From contig QYAI01000121.1 in NCBI GenBank assembly GCA_003988855.1, positions 62,001 through 126,000 of the forward strand: a stretch of 64,000 bases of DNA. Reading direction: 5' to 3'. The position numbers and the translations under genes were made by a program. The notes beneath the pieces are model-generated. The model ran no database searches, was not told the origin of the DNA, and saw only the letters and a program-made list of their open reading frames with translations. Position 1 is the first letter of the stretch, and the number at the start of each line of letters is the position of its first letter. Shown piece after piece: positions 10,537-20,212 of this stretch. The stretch comes from Arachnopeziza araneosa (lineage: Eukaryota; Ascomycota; Leotiomycetes; Helotiales; Arachnopezizaceae).

Positions 10537-12480
10537 TTAGACTATAGCGTAAACGCCACCCTGCCAAGAAAGACTATCTTGAAAGTCCGTCTGCATCCTC
10601 GTTCGCGACGTCCATATCATCAATCCCTCCGGCCACTCCAGTGTCGATGTGAGGTGACTTGTGCGGCCTGAATGAGGCGCATTGGTGACCAAAGGCAACC
10701 ATGGAATGTCCATTTTTGTGCACCAAACCATTTTATGGCCACTCATTTGAGAGATTTCGGACTCGTATTCATCTTGTTCGTGGTTCTCGAAGAGACACTT
10801 CCGACAATGCACCCAACAGTACATTCGAGTACAGTTAAATACGAGGCATAATTTTAGCTTGCCGTTAGATGGGTCCTTGCGTCCCTTGAGTTGCTCCGCG
10901 GAGGGATGATGTGAGCCAAGATGTTTTCGCTGTACTTTTTGCAGCCACCACATATCTTTTCGTAGGTGTTGCACTCAATTCCAGCGTGGCCTGTGATTCC
11001 ACAAGAGCAACATCTCCTCAGACACGTAACAGCTGGGTGAAGAGAGGTTGCAGTAGAACTTTCGCCGCCAGGACGCTTGACGCACAATACACAGGGTACT
11101 CGACACCTGTCATATGTGTGCATGGGAAATGATGCGCACATACACATCAATGACATGTCAAGGTAACGGCTCATATCGTGATCCGTGCTACCACAACAGC
11201 CACATGGAAGTTCACATGAGCTTGCATGATGTGCAGCACCACAATTCCAGCAATTTGCCAGTTTCCCCGGCTTTGGCTTACCGAAAAGTCTCGACGTACA
11301 TCATAGCTGTGGTTTTAGAGCCTGCAATGATGAATTTTGAGCATCCGTCAGCATTGATGGTTGGGATGACATTTTCAGGTAGAAGAGAAGTTTCGAAGCC
11401 CAAGTTCAAGTCATCATTTCTTTGCCTCTTGCTAGGAGTAGATTGATCTTGTGGGTTGTCTCTCTTTCTCTTCATGTCGACGGTAGCCTGGATCTTTGGA
11501 CCATCTGGAAGGGGAACAAAATCACGGAGCGTTCGATCCGAGATATTATTCCAAGAATTGTCCTCGGCAAGAACCTCATCCTTAGTAGGATTCCACTGAT
11601 ATTTGAACGTTGTCCAGTAGCCACGATGCTCTTGCTGGTAGAGCTGAGCGAAATCTGCAGTCCAAGGCAGTTTGCCTATGTACTTGTCCCGCAATTGCTG
11701 GGGAAAATCCTTCGGCTCCTTTGAGCATTGTAGCATAGGACGATTCCATCTTTTGAAAAGCATCATCCGTGCTAGAGAATTATCTGTGCCATCCCACGAG
11801 GTGCATTGATCCCACATGTGGTCTGTAGTGTTGCAATTTGGGCAACCTGGAATCATACCGTTTATGGTAGGTCCCATACATCGCACAAGTCGATGACCCT
11901 CACGACTACAGTTGCCACAGATAAGTTTCTCTGAAACTATAGCCTTAGTTGGATTAGCTGTGGCACCAGGATTTTTATTTTGGCCTGTTGAACTGCTAGA
12001 TCCGCTCATAGCCGCCTTCAGGGCTGCCATGGCTTCTCTCTTCTGTTCGTGGGTCAACGTAGCTTTTTTCACTCGAGGGCCTCTGGCTGTCAGAATTTTG
12101 CGACCCTGTGCATTGGTCATGATTAACGAAGACGCTGTGGGTGTAGGCATGTGCGGCGCGAGAATGTGGTCAAGAGCATGGAGCGAATCGCCAGCACGGA
12201 AATCGAATTTATAACTGGTGGTCGTCCTCTCTGTCGAGACTACTGATCTCAACGACCCTCCAGACTTGAACTTCTGATACGTTGTTTTCGTCTCAGATGC
12301 AAGATTGGGGTGGATGTTTGGGGTATTGGCCAGATCAGCGCGTGGAATCTCCTCATCGGCAGACTCCTCAGCGGCTTTGTTGGCATGGTCCTTCTTCTTC
12401 GAAGGCCGCCGGTTTTTGCTCGGTTTTTTTGAAGGCTTGGATGTATTTTGGTTGTTATTGTTTGATCCTTCTGGAGGCAT
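10537..12480 (-). pseudogene. Zinc-knuckle (CCHC) protein, frameshifted
   Basis: The 400-codon first frame (12480-11278) starts at a good ATG with a basic, Asn/Ser/Lys-rich N-terminus. It contains two exact CX2CX4HX4C knuckles, CGNCSREGHRLVRC and CPNCNTTDHMWDQC. Coding resumes in another frame at a T4 run (11284-11287 on plus) with CWNCGAAHHASSC, then CGCCGSTDHDMSRY (last Cys replaced by Tyr) and a perfect CCSCGITGHAGIEC. A third frame begins at an A5 run (10936-10940) and ends at 10537. CCHC knuckles bind single-stranded nucleic acid and occur in Gag-like and RNA-processing proteins. No protease or reverse transcriptase is adjacent, so a retroelement Gag is not proven. An intron could replace the first frameshift, but no convincing acceptor was seen. 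Confidence 0.65.
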
Positions 12481-13467
12481 TGTTGTTGTTGTGGTTGTGT
12501 AGGATTATCTGATTTCCAAGTTGAGCTACCAGAGAATTTGAAGGAAGTGGATACGGATTTAGCCGAATGTGGAATATTTACGAGCCCTCAATACCTATTC
12601 ACAAGGCTGAAACCATACAAATTCTTTTATGTGCTTTGGGGAATGCGGCGCGTGAATAAGACCCCTTGAAGTGATTCTTTACTGTCTCTTTTAGAACTCT
12701 CAAGCGAGACGGTCAAAATTCATCTTCGTTGAAGCGTTGGGAAGTTGTAAAGTCGAAGCTCAAATACCACAATCTTTACTCTCCTAAAGTCGATCAAAAT
12801 TCTAGACAATGAAAGATGAATATCTAAGAGCTCCGCATTTTGAGTTTCAAGTGCTTGTTTATGATGAGTATTAACATTTTGCGGTTTTAATTTTTCCGTT
12901 TGTCGAAGACGAATTTTACCCGCCTCGGAGGGAATGTGCAAAGATGCGTGCAAAACAGGCAGAGAAAACGAAAATTACATTTGCAACGTTTGCTTGCTCC
13001 GTAACGACTTTACAAACAAGTGCTCGGTTTGAATGCAAAGAATCGTGTATCTTTTCTCACACCATCCTGCTTGCAATTTACAAAGTAAAAAGATGAGTTG
13101 GTTGACCCCATGATGCAAATTCTTATTCAGCGTTTGCTATTTGAATCTCTCCTACATTAGAACTACGTATGAAGATCAAATACCCTAGGAGCTGTCGTAA
13201 TCTTCTTCTTTTGAAGAGGCTAAGTTGCAGACAGGCCTGCTACTCGGTGCCTTTGCGAATCAAACGAGAATCAATAAATACAAATTTGTACCAATGTTGA
13301 TCTTAGACTGTGACATTGAAAGACAAATCATGGCGCAATACTTCAATATCAAAACAGGCCAAAACAGGCGGCATTTAGGACCATTGCAAAACACTTCACA
13401 AGAAATCAATTTGTTCTGTATGCTTACAAGGTCTCGAGATCAGACAGTACCAACTTACAGTTTGAAA
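12481..13467. other. Intergenic region upstream of the zinc-knuckle gene
   Basis: Only short overlapping open frames on both strands occur here. No promoter element, RNA gene or repeat could be identified. Confidence 0.45.
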
Positions 13468-14888
13468 TCACGGAAGATCAGCAAGGACATCCTCAGCACT
13501 GTACTGGTACATCCATTTGGCACCACCCTCAGGGCCCATCCACTTGAATGCTAACCAGAGCACCCATTCCTTTACCACCTGTTGGACTGGTGTTAGGTTA
13601 GATTTGCGTACTGAGCCGCCCTTGGTTGTAAAGCCCAAGACCTTCTCTATTCGTTTCATGCGATGCTGTTCCCACCCTCCCAGCAATTGTGAGAGATCTT
13701 TGCTTTGTAAAGACACAGCGGAGAACGCACGATCGAGGACATGGGCAAGCGATTCGGCGTCTTCGAAAGCCATAGCTGCTCCTTGCCCTCCCTATGGGAG
13801 TTAGTCATAGTCATGAATTAGGAGGAAGGACGCACCGTTGGAGGAATCGCATGGGCTGCATCGCCAATGAGAATTACATGTTTATGTTGGGAAGTCCAAG
13901 AATCGAGGGATGGTAATGTATAAAAACTAAATTATTAGCTTGGTCAGTCGAGATAACTGGGCACTCACGGCCAAAAGTTGAGCTTGTTTGAAGGTGAGTT
14001 CTCACACAGTTTCTTAACCAGCTCGAGCCAATGTGAACCACCAACATATCTTTCTGTTAATATGCCTTTCAATTTCTCCCCATCCTGGCCAAGTCTCGCA
14101 AAACCCTCACGACCAAGATCATCCGATTCGAGGGTGGTAAAGTATCCCAGCTCTTGCCCATCAAAACTTGATGGCATGATTGCGAACGTGCCATTTGCCC
14201 CGAATAGCATGCATGGCAAGTGAAGATCTTTTGGAATCACGTCGGTTTCCAATTCATCTCGATTGACCCGTGCCCCAATACCCATCTGCCCACTGAACGA
14301 AGGTTGGTTTGCGTTGGGAACAACAAAGTCCCTCAATCTTGAATGTATGCCATCAGCCGCAATCACAAATCGAGCAGTTACTGTTTCGCCATCTTCAAAC
14401 GTTATGGTGGCACTCCCTTCGTCTTCTTTTGTTGTAGCCGTCTCCAACACAACACCAATACACTTCTTGCTCCAATGTATCGGTATCCCAGCTTGCTTCA
14501 CTCGCCGGATGAGTTCATCACGCAGATTAGAACGGTGGATACGTAGGGCAGGGAAGTTGTATTGTGATTTACTCCCATTGCGAAAGCGGCCAAGCTCGGT
14601 CCCTGAAGCATTTGCGAAAGCGATTTCTTCGTAATTGAAGCCTTGCGTACGTAGAGCCTCGTACAATCCGAGATGATCTAGGACTCGAAGGGCATTGGGC
14701 GCGAGGGCGATATTTCCTCCATAGACATAGTCTTCTGGGCGGGCTTCGAAGATGGCGGTTGAAATGTTTCGCTTGTGAAGTGAAAGAGCCAGTAGAGGGC
14801 CCTTGAACAATCAGCACTACCGGAAGCCTGGATAATAAGGTTCTGTACTCACAGCGAGGCCAGCCCCTATGATAACGACCTGGAGCAT
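13468..14888 (-). CDS. FAD-dependent monooxygenase, salicylate-hydroxylase type
   Basis: Minus-strand exons 14888-14853, 14801-13969, 13926-13836 and 13791-13468 give an intact 427-residue protein. The N-terminus MLQVVIIGAGLAGPLLAL carries the FAD loop. Near residue 150 is VIAADGIHSRLRD, the second FAD/NADPH motif, and the third exon encodes LIGDAAHAIPPTGGQG, the ribose-binding GD motif. This is the class A flavoprotein monooxygenase layout of salicylate hydroxylases and related secondary-metabolite enzymes, acting in the cytosol on aromatic or polyketide substrates. All introns are GT-AG and 42-51 nt. It is the only intact gene between the broken island ORFs, so it is either a resident gene around which the island grew or a passenger. 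The substrate is unknown. Confidence 0.9.
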
Positions 14889-15193
14889 AGTTTGACTTGT
14901 ATGATTGACTCAGTACATTGAAGGGATTTTTTCCATGTCTTCTTCTCTTCGGTTTATATATTACATTCCTTCGTGCTGTGCTTAGGTAATGAGCATGTTT
15001 GCTAACTTAACTTATAGCATTACCCAAAGAGGAAACTTGTGCGCGTGAGAATTCCTCTGCATGACTGCGTGGTTGTTACCCGATAAAGATGTGAATCTAA
15101 GCCACGGCTCCATCTACGTGGAACTGGTGTGGAAATAAGTTGCCGATTTTAGCTACATCCCTCGTCGAAAACAACCAACACAATAACACAACA

Positions 15194-17353
15194 ATGCCGC
15201 CTAAAAATCGAAAACAAAACCAAAATATACCACTCAGTTATCTCAACCTTCAAAACGAACGGTTGATGATGCAGAAATTCAAGACACCGGCGGCGAAACG
15301 AATAAGAGGCGCCGTATCAAATCAGGTCGACCGATGATATCTGGTGGATCCTCACCTACACCGTCAGATGAGCCTGATGGGATGACTTATATCCTGCACC
15401 AGAGTATACAAAAAAGACTCAAGATCGACAGGAGGAGAATTCTGGACCCAAACAAAAGCCTAAATTTAAGCCCAAAGCCAGAACCAAGTCCAAGGCCACG
15501 GTTTCTGATTCGGGGAGTGACCAAGACAAAAACCAAGACGGGCAAGACTATCAACCTACTCTGATTTACGATGATCGATGGACAAAGGAGGACGAGATTG
15601 CACTTCGCTCTGAATGGTCAAATGACGATGAATGGTTGCTTAAGCAATCCAGACCACAAGAAAAGGCGTTATGGAGAAAGTGCGTCCAATTATATCATGA
15701 TATTCCTCCACATGTTATTCTAGATCTGAAAATTGGAATCATGAGTTCAGAGAAAGTCACAAATCCAGATACCGATACAGAATGGAACCCTAATCCAAAT
15801 TGGGGCCAGAATATCTGTGTAAGCTTTTCTGAATTAATTGTCTTGCCATGCTTCAATAAATACAATATTGAATTTCTACACTACATGATTCGGTATTCTT
15901 TACAGCTTCGTCTAGGCAAAGATCATCCAGCGGCTCCGGAAGTACCTGACACGGTCAACCTCAAATGGAACCCCTTGATCGAGAATGTTCTGCGACGTGT
16001 CCAAAACCAAGCAGAGAACCAAGGTATGGACAATGTAACACCAGAACTCCTCCAGATGTTCAGATCGTCCTTCCAAGATGAGGTAAAAGTCTTCGGAAGA
16101 CTAGAGCATTGGGAACTTCGTAATTATCTTAAAAAAAGGGTAAAGCGTGGTAATTCCGTCACAGCAAACAATCCCGAGACTTTCAAGCTACTTCCAACAG
16201 ATTTGAAAAGCATTAATCAGGCTTGGGATAACTACGCCGAGGAGGATCCACGAAGAGCTCTCAAACCGTCATCGGAATATATATCAAAGAGATATGGTGG
16301 CGGTACACTGGCTGGAAGAGAGGCAGACTATCGCGAGAAACAATTTCTCCGTTGGAAGAGAGAGTGGATACTCGTCGTAAAGCCAAGATATCTGAAAAGC
16401 AAGCTAGGCCGGAGGGTTCTCAACCTTCGAACAACTTCAACAATGAAGAATTTTTCAGACCGTCTAATTCTGCTGGAAGCCCAGACTTGGACGCAGCACA
16501 TGGACACCTTGAAACAGATGAAAGTGGAGACTTTGGGATGAATAACAATGATCTACCACCTCCCACCCCAAGAATATCAAGCTCTGAAATTCCAGAAGAA
16601 GCACGAGCAACGCAAAAACGGCTCGTGATACCAGAGTCACCAAGATACCCCCACCACAAATAGAGAGCGCGGAGTTCATAGAGGAGACTCAAATACCACC
16701 TCTTGAGATTGTGCCGAACGCTGAGAATAGTGTAAATGAGGCCATCGAGGAAGCCCAACAGTCTGCTATACAGATTCCCAGCAATAATCTACAAGCGTTC
16801 GTCAATGAAAACGCGGCGATCGCTGTCCAAAAGACTCACCTAGTCATCAAGAATGGTTCGGAGATCGAAGTCGATGAGGCAGAAACCCAGTCAGTTATCG
16901 AACACGCTCTACATCGGGATGAGTCGGAAACCGACGTCGACGAAACTCCACCGATTATTGTCAGTGAAATCAGGCCGTCCCTCGCGCCGGATGCTATCCA
17001 AAAAAACTCATCCAGTCCTCGCAAATCTGACACAGGATTCCGAGCATGAAATCAAGTCCAGCAGGATACGACCAGACATCCCGCCCTCGCCAATACACCA
17101 ACAAGAGGGAAAGGTGATTTCAGATGGCGTATCTGGTGCTCTGAGAGGATCTATTGGCCTACCTCGAAACCTGCGCAAAATGAACAAGGGATATGATCTT
17201 AACGTTTTGTTTTTAAGTAGAGCTGAGCATGAGGGATCCCACGCCCATCCTCTACAGAGTATTACCGATCAAGATGACGAAGAAGATCAAGTTGAAGTGT
17301 TTTTTTGCGATTACTTAGCTATCCAAAACGACAACCTTTTATTAGAAGACTAA
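15194..17353 (+). pseudogene. ORF-D: unrecognised nuclear-type island protein, multiply frameshifted
   Basis: Coding-like sequence extends from the ATG at 15194 to the TAA at 17351-17353 but changes frame at least five times. The longest frame is 15636-16541 (301 codons). Most switches coincide with homopolymers: A4 runs at 15211-15225, A6 at 15410-15415, C5 at 16648-16652 and A7 at 17000-17006. One, around 16337-16351, does not sit at a long run. Joined, it would be about 715 residues. The N-terminal third is basic with an NKRRRIKSG nuclear-localisation-like segment, the middle is helical and rich in Trp/Lys/Glu, and the C-terminal third is acidic. No known domain was recognised. It is the fifth member of the broken set; a solo LTR follows 74 bases after it. 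Confidence 0.55.
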
Positions 17354-17427
17354 TGTATTTTGTATTAGCTAGATGCAAAATTAACATTTCACGTTAACTA
17401 TTACTTATTATACTAGTATTATAATCT

Positions 17428-17986
17428 TGTTATGAGCCCCGCGTGGGATGCACCTGGCATGGGATTATGGGCTCTCGGAGCCAGGCAGCAGGGGTCACGT
17501 GGGAAGCACGGAACTGCTGGGTCACGTGGGAGGAACGCCCAAGCGAGGGGACGACGGCTAGTGCAGCGTCCCCTCCTGTGTTCTGTGTTGGCGTCCCTAG
17601 AGTCTCGCTTAGGAGCGTCCCTATGGAGTGGAAGATTCTATATAAGACTGGGTCGTCACCCATTAGATAGTGTCACGGGTTGGACCCGGTTGTCAGGACC
17701 TAGGTAGGAACTGAGGCAGCACCCGAAACTAACCTCTTTGATGCAAGGGATAAGATCAGCAGAGCGATCTTCAGAACTATCGACAAGACTATCGATAGAA
17801 CTATTGATTGACTATTGACAGAGACTATTGGAAGAAGACCGTACGACAGGAACTGTGTTGGCTGTTCCCCCTCGTACTGAGGGTATCTGTAGAAAGCTTC
17901 GAGCACTTGTTGCTCTTCAGCTTTACCTTCTTGAAATACAGATTCATCATTCACGTGTTCTGACCGTGCAATCGTGAACCCTTACA
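17428..17986. mobile_element. Solo LTR of a retrotransposon
   Basis: A 559-base block of higher GC than its surroundings begins TGTTATGAGC and ends CCCTTACA, the TG...CA ends of LTRs. It contains a CTATATAAGAC TATA box at 17637-17647, a duplicated GGGTCACGTGGGA-like stretch (about 17493 and 17520) and a cluster of short ACTATYGAY repeats (about 17770-17830). No gag or pol lies next to it, so it is a solo copy left by recombination. The five flanking bases (AATCT and GTCTC) do not match exactly, so the target-site duplication is degraded or my ends are off by a few bases. The orientation given by the TATA box is plus. Confidence 0.65.
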
Positions 17987-18484
17987 GTCTCTATGTAGAG
18001 GTACAGGATGAAGATGAAATGACTGGTAAGTTTGACGACGGGTCCCTTACTGTGGTAAAGACTGATCTTGATAAGCAAAATCATCTAATACCAAACAGGA
18101 GTTAGAAGAGGAACAATATCAGCAATTGATTCAAGAGTCACCTGCCCATCAAAGAAAGCATACAAGCAACACGGCTTAGAGGACTACAGAAATTTATGTA
18201 GCTCATGATTTATGGCCATAGTCCGCCTGTTTCCACCTCAGAACAGACGCCGTCCTAGACAACGAACTCCTACATTCCAGCATGTCCAAGATGCCGCAAG
18301 AAAGATTCCACGCTCTGGTCTGACCAATACACGAATCATCTCCCACCAAAGGCTCATTAAAGACCGGCGGGTCGTTGACATCTACTATGTTGTCCGAGAG
18401 GATGACTATCAGTTACAAGGTTGACTTTGTTGATGGTGAGTCGCTTAATGAGATTGACCACATTCTTGCGCAGCTGCCTCTGCT
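17987..18484 (+). pseudogene. Remnant of the ORF-C family with a CxxC block
   Basis: Bases 18097-18162 match 8734-8799 of ORF-C at about 58 of 66 positions by eye and translate to a similar helix (QELEEEQYQQLIQES, then HQRKH). About 120 bases downstream comes an open stretch with CPRCRKKDSTLW (from 18283), a possible zinc-ribbon half. It is followed by DIYYVVREDDYQ and, one frame over, VDFVDGESLNEIDHILAQL. The rest of ORF-C is missing or unrecognisable, and stops occur in every frame. This is a decayed relative, not a working gene. Confidence 0.6.
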
Positions 18485-19036
18485 TTTGACCTGAATTTGG
18501 TTTTAGGTTTAGATTTGATTGAGTATCACCTTTTTATCTTAGTGCTTACATGCAAATCACGCCTGGTTCACATCACTATCATTCTCTCCTGCCAACAATC
18601 AACAAAATAAACGAAAACTCAACAATCAGAATGCCAGATGGATGAATCAGGACCTTCCAAGCGGAAACAAGGCTGCTAAAATCCATGGCTTTATTACCGA
18701 ATAATACAAGAAGCGTCGTGTTATGACTGTAATGCTAGGTAGTTATCCCATCTAGCAGAGCCAAGTCTCTAGCATCCTGGATGACAAATCAGATACGAAT
18801 CTAATGAAGTCCTAGTTTTCAACCAAGATGCAAGGTGGAAGAAAGGAAACTTCAAAGTAATATTCACTTTGTGAATGATCCTAGGTACCGAGAGCTCTGT
18901 TGAATTGAATTGCGGCATTGTCTTTCGTTCTTACTCACTTTACTTTGTTACCCCCTTCGTGTGTGGCGATGAGCAACGATTGAAAATGAATGTATGTATT
19001 CTAAGGCCAATTGTTGAAGTATCTAACCACATCTCC
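18485..19036. other. Intergenic region at the right edge of the first island block
   Basis: No credible coding sequence or repeat was seen. The 3' end of the peroxiredoxin gene lies at its right border. Confidence 0.5.
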
Positions 19037-19681
19037 TCACAGAGCATCAATCCACCCCAGCATCTCCTCAGGCTCCACCCTCTTGGTATAATCCGTGTCT
19101 AAAAATAGATTTCTCACCACTCCCTCTTTATCAACCAAAAATGTGGCTGGAACGGGCACCTCAAAACTATCATCCCCATTCCAAGTCTTCAAATCATACT
19201 TGAATTGTTCAAAGATGGGTCTCAAAGTATCCGGCTGCTTAAACACAATACCCAGGTCCCTAGCGAGCTTATTTCCCACATCACTTAAGACTGGGAACTT
19301 CAACTCTGCTTTTTCGGTAAAGCTTAGACTTTGATCGGGTAGCTCGGGTGAAATGGCAACAAGAGTCACGCCCTTGGAGGTTATGGCGGGCCGCACTTTC
19401 TCCAATGAGTGCAGGTACAGGTTGCAGAATGGACACCAAGGACCTCGGTAGAAGGTGATAAGAAGAGGCCCATGAGCAAGAAGGGATGAGCTGGTTATCT
19501 TCTCGCCGGTGGCAGAGGGGAGGGTAAAAGCAGGAAGAGTAGATCCGACTTTGATAGCTGAATTGTAGTCAAATGTGGATGCAAAGTCGGCGTTGCCTTT
19601 GGTGATGGCTTCGATAACAGACTGAGGGGCGTTTTTAGAAAAGTTTTCCTTGATAGCGATGAGTTGAGGTTCAAGAGACAT
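19037..19681 (-). CDS. AhpC/TSA peroxiredoxin-like protein
   Basis: A single-exon gene of 214 residues. A thioredoxin fold of the AhpC/TSA type is indicated by VGSTLPAFTLPSATGE (about 45-60), then LLITFYRGPWCPFCN with Cys-83 and Cys-86. In typical peroxiredoxins the peroxidatic motif is PxxxT/SxxC; here a CPFC pair replaces it, as in the peroxiredoxin-like 2 group that reduces peroxides or acts as a thiol oxidoreductase. A late VPVPATFLVDKEGVVR stretch is the cis-Pro region. No targeting signal is visible, so it is probably cytosolic. It is transcribed divergently from the Zn2Cys6 regulator at 20213 with 531 bases between, and repeated CGG sites lie in that gap, so the regulator may control it. 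Confidence 0.9.
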   Translation of the reverse strand: MSLEPQLIAIKENFSKNAPQSVIEAITKGNADFASTFDYNSAIKVGSTLPAFTLPSATGEKITSSSLLAHGPLLITFYRGPWCPFCNLYLHSLEKVRPAITSKGVTLVAISPELPDQSLSFTEKAELKFPVLSDVGNKLARDLGIVFKQPDTLRPIFEQFKYDLKTWNGDDSFEVPVPATFLVDKEGVVRNLFLDTDYTKRVEPEEMLGWIDAL

Positions 19682-19881
19682 GGTATATGATAGCTTGATT
19701 TTGAAATATGTACGGTTTTGATAGCTTGATTTCGAGTGAAATATGTGCGGTTTTGATTTTCAATGGCTGATGATGGGATTGAATATGTTATCCAAGGAAG
19801 ATCCTCCCCGTTTAAATAATCACTCGTCTTAAGAATAAATAAGTAACCGCTGGTGCTTATTGAGGATATTTCGGCCTCGAG

Positions 19882-19949
19882 TATTATTCATCTGAATCCG
19901 CATTGACTCGGGCGAATGCGGACGAATGCGGACGAATGCGGACGAATTT
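19882..19949. promoter_or_regulatory. CGG repeat array, candidate Zn2Cys6 binding sites
   Basis: Four CGG triplets occur at a 10-base spacing (CGGRCGAATG repeated), about one helical turn apart. They are preceded by an inverted pair CCGCATTGACTCGG. Zn2Cys6 proteins bind CGG triplets singly or in pairs. The array sits in the divergent promoter between the peroxiredoxin gene and the regulator gene. Binding is an inference from the sequence. Confidence 0.5.
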
Positions 19950-20212
19950 GTGCGAGCATACTTGCTCATGACAACAAAGCACGCCTTGATTGCCCAAAAT
20001 CCATTGCTATACAAATATACTGTAGCTGTTTGGTCTACTGTCGGATTGTTCTTGTCATCATTTGTGCATGAACCTCTTGAGAATATTTGCCTTGTGATTC
20101 TGCTTACTCAGCTAATCTCACTCGTACCAACCTCACCTGGCAACTTCTCTATTCTGACCATCTCAAACTGCTGTAGTAGAGGCAATAGGATGATAAAGCA
20201 ATTATCAAGACT

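Noticed and set aside
17423..17991. Five-base target duplication around the solo LTR
   Set aside because: AATCT and GTCTC agree at only some positions; I do not claim a duplication.
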